Source: Subtercola sp. Z020 (lineage in GTDB: Bacteria; Actinomycetota; Actinomycetes; Actinomycetales; Microbacteriaceae). From it: a stretch of DNA of 64,000 nucleotides. The notes beneath the pieces are model-generated. The model saw nothing but the letters and a program-made list of their open reading frames with translations. It was not told where the DNA came from and searched no databases. A program made the translations under genes and the position numbers. This document shows positions 17,957-26,806 of the stretch, in pieces (within the stretch, counting starts at the first letter, position 1; the number at the start of each line of letters is the position of its first letter). The stretch spans positions 106,242-170,241 of the forward strand of contig NZ_PSTT01000009.1 in assembly GCF_002931235.1 (NCBI RefSeq), in the 5' to 3' direction.

Positions 17957-19150
17957 TCAGGCCAGCGGCCACCCGGTGTACGCCTCGGCGAGGTACGTCT
18001 GGCCCGCCTCCGACTCGACGACGCTCCGCAGCTCGCCGAGCTGGCGGCGGTGGTCGAAGTCGCTGGCGTCGGGGGTGGAGTGCAGCATGCTGGTCATCCA
18101 CCACGAGAAGTGCTGCGCCTTCCAGATGCGGGCGAGGGCGCGATCTGCATAGCCGTCGATGAGCCGCTCATCCCGCTCGACCAGCAGCGCCCGCAGAGCC
18201 TCAGCCAGCAGCACGACGTCGGCGATCGCGAGATTCATGCCCTTCGCACCGGTCGGCGGCACGGTGTGAGCCGCATCGCCGACGAGCGCCACCCTGTCGC
18301 GGCGCAGTTCGTGTGCCACGAAGCTGCGAAAGCGGAGCACATCGCGCTGGATGATCGGGCCCTCGTTCAGCGTCGTGCCCGGCACCCGCGCCTGCAGTGC
18401 CTCCCAGACCTCGGCGTCGCTCGGCGCCGCGGGGTCGGCCGTCGGGTCGCACTGGTAGTACATGCGCTGCACCTCCGGGCTCCGCTGGCTGATCAGGGCG
18501 AACCCTTCCGGCGAATTGCTGTAGATGAGCTCATCGGAGCTCGGGGGCGCCTCGCAGAGAATGCCGAACCAGGCGAACGGGTATTCGCGAAAGTACCCGC
18601 CGGCACTCGATCCGGTCACGACGGGGCGCACCACACTTCGGGAACCGTCGGCCCCCACCACGAAGTCGGCGTCGATCACGAGCGGCGAGCCGTCGGCGTT
18701 CCGGCCCGCGACCAGTGGATGCCCGGATCCGTCGTCGTCGACACGCTCGACCGTCACGCCGAACCGCAGGTCCTGGCCCGCGCCGAGCCGCAGGGCGAGC
18801 AGGTCCTTCAGAACCTCGTGCTGCGGGTACAGCCACACGCTCCGGCCGACCAGCGAGGGGAAGTCGATGCGGTGCCCCTCGCCCCCGAACCACAGTTCGA
18901 TGCCGTCGTGCCTGTGCCCCACCGTGTCGACGCGGGTCGCCGGATCGATGCGCCGCAGCAGGTCGGCGGTGTTCTGCTCGAGGATGCCGGCACGGATGGT
19001 CGATTCGATCTGCTCCCGCGAGCGGGAGTCGACGACGATCGAGTCGATGCCGGCTTCGGCCAGCAGGTGGGAGAGGATGAGGCCGGCCGGGCCGGCCCCC
19101 ACGATGGCGACCCTGGTGCGTTCGGTGCGGGTGGAGGTGGTGTCGGTCAT
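17957..19150 (-). CDS. pobA: 4-hydroxybenzoate 3-monooxygenase
   Basis: The 397-residue flavoprotein monooxygenase hydroxylates 4-hydroxybenzoate to protocatechuate with NADPH or NADH. It has the FAD Rossmann motif VAIVGAGPAG (residues 14-23), the PobA hallmark IRAGILEQ near residue 52, the DG motif VVGADGSRS, and the GD motif ALVGDAAHTVPPTGAKGMNLAI. Length matches the characterised enzyme (394 residues). The ATG at 19150 is chosen over an upstream one because GAAGGAGA lies 5 bases before it. It is transcribed in the same direction as the adjacent IclR gene, and a 16-base element shared with the pcaH promoter lies upstream of it. Confidence 0.95.
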   Translation of the reverse strand: MTDTTSTRTERTRVAIVGAGPAGLILSHLLAEAGIDSIVVDSRSREQIESTIRAGILEQNTADLLRRIDPATRVDTVGHRHDGIELWFGGEGHRIDFPSLVGRSVWLYPQHEVLKDLLALRLGAGQDLRFGVTVERVDDDGSGHPLVAGRNADGSPLVIDADFVVGADGSRSVVRPVVTGSSAGGYFREYPFAWFGILCEAPPSSDELIYSNSPEGFALISQRSPEVQRMYYQCDPTADPAAPSDAEVWEALQARVPGTTLNEGPIIQRDVLRFRSFVAHELRRDRVALVGDAAHTVPPTGAKGMNLAIADVVLLAEALRALLVERDERLIDGYADRALARIWKAQHFSWWMTSMLHSTPDASDFDHRRQLGELRSVVESEAGQTYLAEAYTGWPLA

Positions 19151-19212
19151 GGCGTCTCCTTCGACGTGGCTGCTGCCAGTGTGCGAGCGCACGCCCCCTT
19201 CAGCTGAGCCAT

Positions 19213-19228
19213 TCCCGATGAATGGGAG
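19213..19228. promoter_or_regulatory. IclR-type operator candidate upstream of pobA
   Basis: TCCCGATGAATGGGAG on the plus strand is identical to the reverse strand of the element at 20016-20031. Here it lies 63-78 bases upstream of the pobA ATG, just after the iclR stop, and it is centred on a palindrome with arms CCATTC and GAATGG (19210-19226). A shared exact 16-mer in the two promoters of one pathway strongly suggests the binding site of the adjacent IclR regulator. Confidence 0.65.
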
Positions 19229-19234
19229 CCGCTC

Positions 19235-19987
19235 TCAGGAGCGGTAGCCCAACGACCGGGCGATGTCGCCGGCCGCCCGGTGCAGCTCCACCACGGCGAA
19301 GTCGTGCTCGGCCCCGCGCGGCAGCACCACCGAGAGTGCTGCGATCACGCGCCCGGTCTCGTCGCGCACCGGCGCGGCGATGCCGGTCGAGACCTCCTCG
19401 ATGTAGCCGGGCGCGATCGCGTGCCCGAGCTGGCGCACCTCGGCCAGCTTGCGGCGAACGGCGGCCGGGTCGGAGAGCGTCGCCCGGGTGAGCGGGGCGA
19501 GCCGCGCCGACAGAACCCGCTCCTGCAGGTCGGGCGTGCCGAATGCCAGCAGTACAAGCCCGGAACTCGAGGCGTGCAGGGGAAGGCGACCGGCCACGCG
19601 GGTGATGTTCGCGCCGGAATCCGGGCTGCTGAGCCGCTCCAGGAAGAGCGCCTCATCCTGTTCGAGAATGGCGAGCTGGGTGTGTTCCCGCACCCGCGAC
19701 TGCACGCGTTCCATGAACGGCATCGCGGCCTGCCGCAGGCGGAGCGCGTGCGACGAGCGGGTCGAGAGCTCCCAGAGCCGCATCCCGATCCGAACGCGGC
19801 GCTCCTCGTCGCGTTCGAGCAGCCCGGCCTCGACCAGTTCGTTCACGATGCGGTGCGCGGTGGAGCTGGGCAGGCCCGACCGCCGGCCGATCTCCGAGGC
19901 CGTCTGCACGGTGCGCGTCGGCGTGAACGTGTCGAGGATGCGCACGAACCGCTCGGTCGCCGAGTCGCCGGTCGGGGAGTTCGCCAT
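19235..19987 (-). CDS. IclR-family regulator of the pob/pca genes (PcaR/PobR-like)
   Basis: This 250-residue protein has an N-terminal winged helix-turn-helix (TASEIGRRSGLPSSTAHRIVNELVEAGLLE) and the C-terminal IclR effector domain with GLVLLAFGTP and GYIEEVSTGIAAPV. It lies between pobA and the divergent pcaHGBDCIJF operon, a classical arrangement for regulators responding to 4-hydroxybenzoate, protocatechuate or beta-ketoadipate. The ATG at 19987 lacks a good ribosome site. Whether it activates or represses cannot be told from sequence. Confidence 0.9.
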   Translation of the reverse strand: MANSPTGDSATERFVRILDTFTPTRTVQTASEIGRRSGLPSSTAHRIVNELVEAGLLERDEERRVRIGMRLWELSTRSSHALRLRQAAMPFMERVQSRVREHTQLAILEQDEALFLERLSSPDSGANITRVAGRLPLHASSSGLVLLAFGTPDLQERVLSARLAPLTRATLSDPAAVRRKLAEVRQLGHAIAPGYIEEVSTGIAAPVRDETGRVIAALSVVLPRGAEHDFAVVELHRAAGDIARSLGYRS

Positions 19988-20015
19988 GCTCCATGGTCGC
20001 ACGTCGGCAAGCTCC

Positions 20016-20031
20016 CTCCCATTCATCGGGA
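20016..20031. promoter_or_regulatory. IclR-type operator candidate between iclR and pcaH
   Basis: CTCCCATTCATCGGGA, the reverse complement of the element upstream of pobA, lies 29 bases before the iclR ATG and 71 bases before the pcaH GTG, so one bound regulator could control both divergent promoters. Ends CTCCC and GGGAG (20016-20032) form an inverted repeat. Confidence 0.65.
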
Positions 20032-20102
20032 GCGTGTGGTGGAACGACCCACCGATGCACGAACATGGGTGAACGCCGTTCCGAGCCGTCGAAGGAGACA
20101 CC

Positions 20103-20918
20103 GTGACCGCACACGCCGCCGTCGCTCCCGAGAAGCTGCTGGCTGCTCCCGACCAGGCCTCGCAGCGGGAGATCAGCGCCGAGATCGGCGAACTGCACGC
20201 CCAGCTGCGCCGCCGCGAGCAGGCGGGGGAGAGCATCCGCCCCACCGTCTTCGACTTCCCGGCCTACCGCTCGAGCATTCTGCGCCACCCCACCAAGAAC
20301 CTCCGGCTCGTCGACCCCGAGACGGTCGAGTTGTTCTCGCCCGCCTTCGGCCAGCGCGACGTCGCCGCGATCGAGAGCGACCTCACGGTCCAGCACGCGG
20401 GGCAGCCGCTCGGCGAACGCACGATCGTCAGCGGCAGGGTCACCGATTCGTGGGGCCGGCCCGTGGCGAACCAGCTGGTCGAGATCTGGCAGGCCAACTC
20501 GGCAGGCCGCTACATCCACCAGCGCGACCAGCATCCGGCGCCCCTCGACCCGAACTTCACGGGGGCGGGGCGCGCGATCACCGACGAGGCCGGCGAGTAC
20601 ACCTTCGTCACGATCAAACCGGGCCCGTACCCCTGGAAGAACCACGCCAACGCCTGGCGGCCCGCGCACATCCATTTCTCGGTCTTCGGCAGCTCGTTCA
20701 CCCAGAGACTGGTGACGCAGATGTACTTTCCCGGCGACCCGCTGTTCGCCCTCGATCCGATCTTCAACACGATCTGGCGCCCGCAGGACCGGGACAGCCT
20801 GATCGGCGTCTACGACCACGACCTCACGTCACCGGAGTGGGCGACCGGTTACCGCTTCGACATCGTCGTCGACGGGCCGGATGCCACGTGGTTCGAGCCC
20901 GAGAACGAGGGAGAGTGA
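20103..20918 (+). CDS. pcaH: Protocatechuate 3,4-dioxygenase beta subunit
   Basis: The 271-residue subunit carries the non-haem Fe(III) site that opens protocatechuate between the two hydroxyls, giving 3-carboxy-cis,cis-muconate. Expected ligands are visible: Y137 (SAGRYIHQ), Y176 (KPGPYPW), H189 and H191 (RPAHIHF). The N-terminal DUF-like arm precedes the intradiol dioxygenase fold, which starts around residue 105. The GTG start is preceded by GAAGGAG. It is the first gene of an eight-gene operon pcaHGBDCIJF and pairs with pcaG. Confidence 0.96.
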   Translation: MTAHAAVAPEKLLAAPDQASQREISAEIGELHAQLRRREQAGESIRPTVFDFPAYRSSILRHPTKNLRLVDPETVELFSPAFGQRDVAAIESDLTVQHAGQPLGERTIVSGRVTDSWGRPVANQLVEIWQANSAGRYIHQRDQHPAPLDPNFTGAGRAITDEAGEYTFVTIKPGPYPWKNHANAWRPAHIHFSVFGSSFTQRLVTQMYFPGDPLFALDPIFNTIWRPQDRDSLIGVYDHDLTSPEWATGYRFDIVVDGPDATWFEPENEGE

Positions 20919-20920
20919 CG

Positions 20921-21481
20921 ATGGCCGTTCCCGATCGCACCCTGCGGCCGACGCCCGGCCAGACCGTCGGGCCGTTCTTCGCGTACGGCGTGGAGTACGA
21001 CCGCATGCACCAGGTCGTCGACCCGTACGCGCCGGGGGCTGTGCTGCTCGCCGGCACGGTGCTCGACGGCGCCGGCGCCCCGGTGCCCGACGCCTTCGTC
21101 GAGATCTTCGGGGCAGACACCGACGGCCGCGTGCCGCGGGCGCGGGGGGCGTTCCGGCGCGACGACCACACCTTCACCGGCTTCGGCCGGGCGTTCACGA
21201 CAGACGACGGTCGCTTCGAGTTCTTCACCCGCAACCCCGGCGCGGCTCCCGGCCGGGCGGCCTTCTTCGCCGCGATCGTCTACGCGCGGGGGCTGCCCGA
21301 CCGACTGCACACCCGCATCTACCTCCCCGAGAACGCGGCGGCGCTGGCTGCCGACCCCCTGCTCTCGGCGCTCGCGCCCGGAGAGCGCGCGACGCTTGTC
21401 GCCGAACGCACCGCCGAGGGTCACCTGCGACACGACATCCGCCTGCAGGGCGAGAACGAGACGGTGTTCCTTGCCTTCTGA
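20921..21481 (+). CDS. pcaG: Protocatechuate 3,4-dioxygenase alpha subunit
   Basis: The 186-residue alpha subunit has the intradiol dioxygenase fold (PTPGQTVGPFFAYG at the N terminus, GRFEFFTRNPG, and RLHTRIYLP) but lacks the iron-binding tyrosine/histidine set of the beta subunit, as usual. I prefer the ATG at 20921, 7 bases after GAGGGAG, over the GTG at 20915, which would overlap the pcaH stop but has no room for a ribosome site. Confidence 0.94.
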   Translation: MAVPDRTLRPTPGQTVGPFFAYGVEYDRMHQVVDPYAPGAVLLAGTVLDGAGAPVPDAFVEIFGADTDGRVPRARGAFRRDDHTFTGFGRAFTTDDGRFEFFTRNPGAAPGRAAFFAAIVYARGLPDRLHTRIYLPENAAALAADPLLSALAPGERATLVAERTAEGHLRHDIRLQGENETVFLAF

Positions 21482-22964
21482 CGTTGGGCGCTCGACCGTG
21501 TTCGACCGGGGTCTGCTCTCGCCCGGTGCGGTGGGTCTGGATGCCGCGGTCTCCGACGAGGCGATGCTCGCCGCTCTGGTGGCGGCCGAACTCGGCCTGG
21601 TGCGGGCGTGGTCGGCGGTGGGCGCCCTCGACGCGGCCGAGGCGGAGGCGATAGCAGCGGCATTCGGGGGTAGTGCCGGGGACGGTGCCGGGGGCAGTGC
21701 CGGGGACGGTGCCGGGGGCAGTGTCGGGGACACTGCCGGGGACGGTGCCGCCACGGCCGGAATCGACGTGGGCGCTCTCGCCTCGGCTGCGGTCGACGGG
21801 GGCAACCCGGTGATTCCGCTCGTCGGGCTGCTGAAGCAGACACTGCCCGAGGCGCTCCGGCCGTGGGTGCACCGCGGTGCGACGAGCCAGGACATTCTCG
21901 ACACCGCACTCATGCTCGTCTCCCGCCGGGCCGTCGACACCGTGCTGGCCTCCCTCGCCGAGGCCGAGGCGGCGCTCGCCGCCTTCGCGATCGAGCACCG
22001 CGACGTGGTGGCGGCGGGGCGCACCCTGGCCCAGCACGCCGTGCCGACCACGGTCGGCGCCCGCGCGGCCGGCTGGCTGACGGGCATCCGGCGGGCCTCT
22101 GCCCGGCTGCGGGGGCTGAGCCTGCCCGCCCAGCTCGGCGGTGCGGCGGGAACGCGGGCCTCCTTCGCCGAGCTCTCGCGTCGACAGGCGCTCGGCGATG
22201 CTGCGGCGGCGACCCTGCCGACACGCTTCGCCGAAGCGCTTGGCCTCGACGCGGCCGAGACGGTGTGGCACACCGACCGCTGGCCGGTCACCGAACTGGC
22301 CGACGCGCTCACCCAGTCGCTGGATGCGCTCGGCAAGTTCGCGGGCGACGTCGTCACCCTCTCGCGCACCGAGATCGGGGAGCTCTCCGCCGGTGCCGGC
22401 GGTTCGTCGTCGGCAATGCCGCAGAAGAGCAACCCTGTGGCGGCTGTGCTGATCCGCTCGGCTGCGCTCCGTGCGCCCCAGCTGGCCGCCACCCTGCACC
22501 TCTGCGCGACGCTCGCGGCCGACGAGCGGCCCGCAGGCGCCTGGCACGCCGAATGGCCCACGCTTCGCGAGCTGCTGCGGCTCTCCCTCGGGGCAAGCAG
22601 CCACGCGGCCCGCCTCAGCCGGGCGCTGCGGGTCGACCGGGACGCGGTCGCGCGCAACCTCGCGGCGACCGGTGGCCTCATCCTCGCCGAGCGACTCTCG
22701 ATCGTGCTGACCCCGCTCGTCGGCGCCGAGCGGGTCGCCGCCCTCATCGCCGCCGCCGGGCGCGGTGCTGGTGAGACTGCCGCTGCCCGGCCCGGTGCCG
22801 ACCATCCATCCGCACCCGATACCGCTTCAGCGGGGCTGGCCGCGCTCATCCGCGATCTGCCCGAGGCCGCCGACGTGGACGTCGACGCGCTGCTCGACCC
22901 GCGCGCCTACACCGGCGACGCGACGGCAGCGGTCGACGGGGCCACGGGAGGGGCATCCGCATGA
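21471..22964 (+). CDS. pcaB: 3-carboxy-cis,cis-muconate cycloisomerase
   Basis: A fumarase/argininosuccinate lyase superfamily member of about 497 residues that lactonises 3-carboxy-cis,cis-muconate to 4-carboxymuconolactone. It shows the family signature GSSSAMPQKSNPV, the block HRGATSQDILDTALML and VPTTVGARAAGW. The start is uncertain: TTG at 21471 overlaps pcaG by 11 bases, while GTG at 21498 is the next option; neither has a strong ribosome site. A low-complexity Gly/Ser/Asp/Ala insert occupies residues 66-93, which is unusual for this family. The stop overlaps pcaD as ATGA. Confidence 0.9.
   Translation: MPSDVGRSTVFDRGLLSPGAVGLDAAVSDEAMLAALVAAELGLVRAWSAVGALDAAEAEAIAAAFGGSAGDGAGGSAGDGAGGSVGDTAGDGAATAGIDVGALASAAVDGGNPVIPLVGLLKQTLPEALRPWVHRGATSQDILDTALMLVSRRAVDTVLASLAEAEAALAAFAIEHRDVVAAGRTLAQHAVPTTVGARAAGWLTGIRRASARLRGLSLPAQLGGAAGTRASFAELSRRQALGDAAAATLPTRFAEALGLDAAETVWHTDRWPVTELADALTQSLDALGKFAGDVVTLSRTEIGELSAGAGGSSSAMPQKSNPVAAVLIRSAALRAPQLAATLHLCATLAADERPAGAWHAEWPTLRELLRLSLGASSHAARLSRALRVDRDAVARNLAATGGLILAERLSIVLTPLVGAERVAALIAAAGRGAGETAAARPGADHPSAPDTASAGLAALIRDLPEAADVDVDALLDPRAYTGDATAAVDGATGGASA
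21666..21749 (+). repeat. 24-base tandem repeat inside pcaB (Gly-rich insert)
   Basis: About 3.5 copies of a 24-base in-frame unit encode GGSAGDGA twice and then GGSVGDTA and GDGA. Unit one is 21666-21689 and unit two 21690-21713; the third is diverged. It lengthens the N-terminal helical domain of PcaB between the helix ending EAIAAAF and the conserved segment GNPVIPLV. Copy number probably varies among strains because of slippage. Confidence 0.85.
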
Positions 22965-23776
22965 CCGTTCCCCGTCTCGCCCTGCGGGAGCTCGGCGGCG
23001 CTCCGAAGCTCCCCCTGCTCGTGCTCGGCCCGTCACTCGGCACGTCGACAGCGCTCTGGCAGAGCACGGCGCCCCTGCTCGCCGAGCGCTTCCGGCTGCT
23101 GGCCTTGGATCTGCCCGGCCATGGCGAGGCGCCGCCGGCCACCGCGGCGTTCTCGGTCGCCGAGCTGGCCGACGCGGTGGTGCGGGCCGTCGACGATGCG
23201 ATCGGTCCTTCGGCCGGGCCGTCCGGCGACCGTTCCTACCTGTATGCCGGCGTCTCCCTCGGCGGCGCAACCGGGCTCGAGCTGATGCTGCGGCACGGCG
23301 GCCGCGTGCGCGCCGCAGCCATCGTCGCCTCGGGCGCCCAGCTCGGCGAACCGGAGGGCTGGCGCGAACGGGCGGCGAAGGTGCGGGCCGAGAGTACGTC
23401 GAGCATCATCGTGGCCTCTGCCGCACGGTGGTTCGCGCCTACATCGATGGCCGAGCATCCCCGTCTCACCGGCCGGTTGCTGCACGACCTGCAGAACGCC
23501 GACGACGAGTCGTACGCCCTCTGCTGCGAGGCGCTCGCTGAGTACGACGTGCGCGACGGGCTCGGTGCCGTCACCCCGCCGGTTCTCGCGCTCTGGGGCC
23601 GGCTCGACGTCGTCGCGCCCGAGGCGAAGGCCGCCGAGATCGCCGCGGGTGTCGCCGACGGCCGGGCAGCGGTGATCGAGGGCGCCGCGCATCTGCCGCC
23701 CGCCGAGCAGCCCGCCGCCACCGCGGCCGCCCTGATCGACTTCTTCGAGCACAACAGTGAGGGAACCACGCCATGA
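22961..23776 (+). CDS. pcaD: 3-oxoadipate enol-lactonase
   Basis: The 271-residue alpha/beta hydrolase opens beta-ketoadipate enol-lactone to beta-ketoadipate. The nucleophile elbow is GVSLGG (Ser99), the acid lies in WGRLDVVAP and the catalytic histidine in GAAHLPPAEQP. In many actinobacteria PcaD is fused to PcaC (PcaL); here the two are separate genes that overlap as ATGA. Position between pcaB and pcaC confirms the assignment. Confidence 0.93.
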   Translation: MTVPRLALRELGGAPKLPLLVLGPSLGTSTALWQSTAPLLAERFRLLALDLPGHGEAPPATAAFSVAELADAVVRAVDDAIGPSAGPSGDRSYLYAGVSLGGATGLELMLRHGGRVRAAAIVASGAQLGEPEGWRERAAKVRAESTSSIIVASAARWFAPTSMAEHPRLTGRLLHDLQNADDESYALCCEALAEYDVRDGLGAVTPPVLALWGRLDVVAPEAKAAEIAAGVADGRAAVIEGAAHLPPAEQPAATAAALIDFFEHNSEGTTP

Positions 23777-24198
23777 CCCGAGAAGGGACTGACGGTCTCA
23801 GCGACGCGGAGCGCTACGAGCAGGGCATGGCCGTGCGCCGTACGGTGCTCTCAGACGCGCACGTCGACCGTGCCACCGCGGCGACCACGCCGCTGACCGC
23901 CGACTGGCAGAACTTCATCACCCGTGTCGCCTGGGGCGACGTCTGGTCGCGCCCCGGTCTCGACCGGCGTTCGCGCTCGATCGCGGTGCTCAGCTCGCTG
24001 ATCGCGCACGGTCACCAGGAGGAGCTCGCGATGCACCTGCGGGCCGCGCTCCGCAACGGGCTGACCGTCGAGGAGATCGGCGAGGTCATCCTGCAGTCGG
24101 CCATCTACTCGGGTGTGCCGGCGGCGAACACCGCCTTCCGCATCGCGAGCAGCGTGTTCGGCGAGCAGGCCGCCGACGCGCCGGGGGAGACCGCGTGA
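23773..24198 (+). CDS. pcaC: 4-carboxymuconolactone decarboxylase
   Basis: A 141-residue protein of the carboxymuconolactone decarboxylase family, which converts 4-carboxymuconolactone to beta-ketoadipate enol-lactone. Family features include GDVWSRPGLDRRSRS, then AHGHQEELAMHLRAALRNG and EVILQSAIYSGVPAAN near the C terminus. Its start overlaps the pcaD stop and its stop overlaps pcaI as GTGA. Confidence 0.95.
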   Translation: MTREGTDGLSDAERYEQGMAVRRTVLSDAHVDRATAATTPLTADWQNFITRVAWGDVWSRPGLDRRSRSIAVLSSLIAHGHQEELAMHLRAALRNGLTVEEIGEVILQSAIYSGVPAANTAFRIASSVFGEQAADAPGETA

Positions 24199-24932
24199 TC
24201 GACAAGACCGTCGCCGGCGTTCCGGATGCCGTGGTCGGCATCCGCGACGGCTCCACCATCATGATCGGCGGGTTCGGCCGGGCCGGCCAACCTGTCGAGC
24301 TCATCGATGCCCTCATCGAGCAGGGCGCGACCGACCTCACGATCGTGAGCAACAACGCCGGCAACGGCGACCGTGGCCTCGCCGCGCTGCTCGCCGCCGG
24401 TCGCGTGCGACGGATGGTCTGCTCGTTCCCCCGCCAGCACGACTCGTGGGTCTTCGACGGTCTCTATCGCGCCGGCCGCATCGAACTCGAGATCGTGCCG
24501 CAGGGCAACCTCGCGGAGCGCATCCGGGCCGCCGGAGCGGGCATCGGGGCCTTCTTCAGCCCGACAGGGGTCGGCACCGAACTCGCCGCAGGCAAAGAGG
24601 AGCGCGTCATCGACGGTCGCCGGTACGTGCTCGAATACCCGATCCGGGCAGACGTCGCCCTCATCTCCGCCTACCGCGGCGACCGCTGGGGCAATCTCGT
24701 CTACCGCGAGACCGCCCGCAACTTCGGGCCGGTGATGGCCTCGGCCGCGGTGACGACGGTCGTGCAGGTCGACGAGGTCGTCGAACTCGGGTCGCTCGAT
24801 CCGGAGTGCGTCGTGACGCCGGGCATCTTCGTCGACCGTGTGGTCGCCGTGACCCCCCGCCGCTGGGTTCGGGATGGCGCATTCGTCGGCGGGGTCGACA
24901 TCGACGGCGAACCCCTGGCGGTGACCTCGTGA
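24195..24932 (+). CDS. pcaI: 3-oxoadipate CoA-transferase subunit A
   Basis: This 245-residue protein is the alpha subunit of a family I CoA transferase. It has the GGFG loop (IMIGGFGRAGQP), the segment [21 protein letters not shown], and PQGNLAERIRAAGAGI with GAFFSPTGVGTELA. With pcaJ it moves CoA from succinyl-CoA to beta-ketoadipate. GTG start in a GTGA overlap with pcaC. Confidence 0.93.
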   Translation: MIDKTVAGVPDAVVGIRDGSTIMIGGFGRAGQPVELIDALIEQGATDLTIVSNNAGNGDRGLAALLAAGRVRRMVCSFPRQHDSWVFDGLYRAGRIELEIVPQGNLAERIRAAGAGIGAFFSPTGVGTELAAGKEERVIDGRRYVLEYPIRADVALISAYRGDRWGNLVYRETARNFGPVMASAAVTTVVQVDEVVELGSLDPECVVTPGIFVDRVVAVTPRRWVRDGAFVGGVDIDGEPLAVTS

Positions 24933-25561
24933 CCGGCCTCGGGCGGGCAGAACTCGCCCAGCGCATCGCCCGCGACATCCCCGAGGGCTCCTACGTGAAC
25001 CTCGGCATCGGGGCGCCGACGCTCGTCGCGAACCACCTGCCCGCGGGCCTCGAGATCATTCTGCACACCGAGAACGGGTTGCTCGGCATGGGCCCCGCTC
25101 CCGAGCCGGGGTTGGTCGACCCGGACCTGATCAACGCGGGTAAGCAGCCGGTCACGGCGCTGCCCGGTGCCGCGTACTTCCATCACGCGGATTCGTTCGG
25201 GATGATGCGGGGCGGGCACCTCGACGTGTGCGTGCTCGGGGCGTTCCAGGTGTCGAGCTCCGGTGATCTCGCGAACTGGTCAACCGGGGCGCCGGGCGCC
25301 ATCCCGGCGGTGGGCGGCGCGATGGATCTCGCCAGCGGCGCGAAGAACGTCTGGGTGATGACCGATCTGCTGACCCGCGACGGCGCCTCCAAACTCGTCG
25401 CCGAGTGCAGCTACCCGCTGACGGGCGTCGGATGTGTGTCCCGCGTCTACACCGACCGCGCCATCTTCGACGTCACACCCGACGGCTTCCGCGTGCGGGA
25501 GCTCTTCGGCGACACCACCCTCGGTGAGCTCGAGCGCCTCACTGCCCTCGACCTGACCTGA
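24929..25561 (+). CDS. pcaJ: 3-oxoadipate CoA-transferase subunit B
   Basis: A 210-residue beta subunit with [17 protein letters not shown] and the catalytic glutamate E48 in the motif [10 protein letters not shown], which forms the glutamyl-CoA thioester. GMMRGGHLDV and LTGVGCVSRVYTD are further family blocks. GTG start overlaps the pcaI stop. It is more similar in layout to PcaJ than the second copy at 26807-27472 because it lies inside the pca operon. Confidence 0.93.
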   Translation: MTGLGRAELAQRIARDIPEGSYVNLGIGAPTLVANHLPAGLEIILHTENGLLGMGPAPEPGLVDPDLINAGKQPVTALPGAAYFHHADSFGMMRGGHLDVCVLGAFQVSSSGDLANWSTGAPGAIPAVGGAMDLASGAKNVWVMTDLLTRDGASKLVAECSYPLTGVGCVSRVYTDRAIFDVTPDGFRVRELFGDTTLGELERLTALDLT

Positions 25562-25580
25562 CTGACCCTGGAAGGCTGAC

Positions 25581-26750
25581 ATGACCGCGAGCTTTGTGTA
25601 CGACGCCGTGCGCACCCCCTTCGGCCGCGCAGGCGGTGCCCTCTCGGGCGTGCGGCCGGATGATCTGGCCGCGGTCGTGATGGCCTCGATCGTGGAGCGC
25701 ACCGGCGTCGACCCCGGCCTCATCGACGACGTGATGTTCGGGGATGCCAACCAGGCGGGGGAGGACAACCGCAACGTGGGCCGGTTCGGTGCGTTGCTGG
25801 CGGGCTTTCCGACGAGCGTGACGGGAACCACGATCAACCGGCTGTGTGCGTCGTCGCTCGATGCGGTCATCCAGGGGTCCCGGGCGATCGAGTCGGGCGA
25901 CGCGCGCCTGATCCTCACTGGCGGAGTGGAATCGATGAGCCGCGCGCCGTACGTCGTCGAGAAGTCGCCGAAGCCGTGGCCCGCGACCGGCAACCAGACG
26001 CTCTGGAACACGTCGATCGGGTGGCGCATGACCAATCCCGCCCTGCCCGCGGAGTGGACCATCAGCAACGGCGAATCGGCCGAGCACATCGCCCGCACCT
26101 GTCGCATCGACCGCGAGGCGCAGGACGCGTTCGCGGTCCGCTCGCACCGGCTCGCGGCGGAGGCGTGGGCGTCCGGGGTGTTCGCCGGGGAGATCGTGCA
26201 GGTGCCCGGCGCGCCGCTGGCGCGCGACGAGGGTATCCGCGACGGCAGCACGATCGAGAAGCTGGCAGCGCTGAGGCCGCTGTTCGCAGCCGACGGCAGT
26301 GTCACGGCGGGCAACTCCTCCTCGATCAACGACGGCGCCTCTGCGGTGCTCGTCGCCGCCGAGGGGGCGCTCGACGGTGAACCATTGGCGCGGATCGCGG
26401 GTCGTGCGATGCACGGCGTCGACCCGCAGGACTTCCCGATCGCTCCGATCGAGGCCGCGAACAAGGCGCTCACCCGCGCCGGCCGCACCTGGGCCGATGT
26501 CGATGTCGTCGAGCTGAACGAGGCGTTCGCGTCCCAGTCTCTCGCCTGCCTCGCCGGCTGGCCCGACCTCGACCCCGCAAAGCTGAACCCGCACGGCGGT
26601 GCGTTGGCCATCGGGCATCCCCTCGGCGCCTCGGGTGGCCGGATCGTGGCCCGCGCCGCCCACGACCTCGCCCGCCGCGGCAGCGGTGTGGCCGTCGTCG
26701 CGATCTGCATCGGTGTCGGCCAGGGTCTCGCCCTCGTCCTCGAACGCTGA
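25581..26750 (+). CDS. pcaF: Beta-ketoadipyl-CoA thiolase
   Basis: The 389-residue thiolase cleaves beta-ketoadipyl-CoA to succinyl-CoA and acetyl-CoA, the last step of the pathway. Active-site residues are C89 (INRLCASSLDAV), H346 (AIGHPLGASGGR) and C376 (AICIGVGQG). The nucleophile segment reads CASSLDAV rather than the common CASGMDAV. It follows pcaJ by 19 bases and is the last gene of the operon. Confidence 0.94.
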   Translation: MTASFVYDAVRTPFGRAGGALSGVRPDDLAAVVMASIVERTGVDPGLIDDVMFGDANQAGEDNRNVGRFGALLAGFPTSVTGTTINRLCASSLDAVIQGSRAIESGDARLILTGGVESMSRAPYVVEKSPKPWPATGNQTLWNTSIGWRMTNPALPAEWTISNGESAEHIARTCRIDREAQDAFAVRSHRLAAEAWASGVFAGEIVQVPGAPLARDEGIRDGSTIEKLAALRPLFAADGSVTAGNSSSINDGASAVLVAAEGALDGEPLARIAGRAMHGVDPQDFPIAPIEAANKALTRAGRTWADVDVVELNEAFASQSLACLAGWPDLDPAKLNPHGGALAIGHPLGASGGRIVARAAHDLARRGSGVAVVAICIGVGQGLALVLER

Positions 26751-26806
26751 CCCGGCCCGGCCCCCGCCCCAGCCCGGCGCCTCCGAAGACCCGGATCAGA
26801 CGGCGC

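Noticed and set aside
19181..19192. Palindrome GTGCGAGCGCAC upstream of pobA
   Set aside because: Short GC-rich palindromes are common in this DNA, and no second copy is seen in related promoters.
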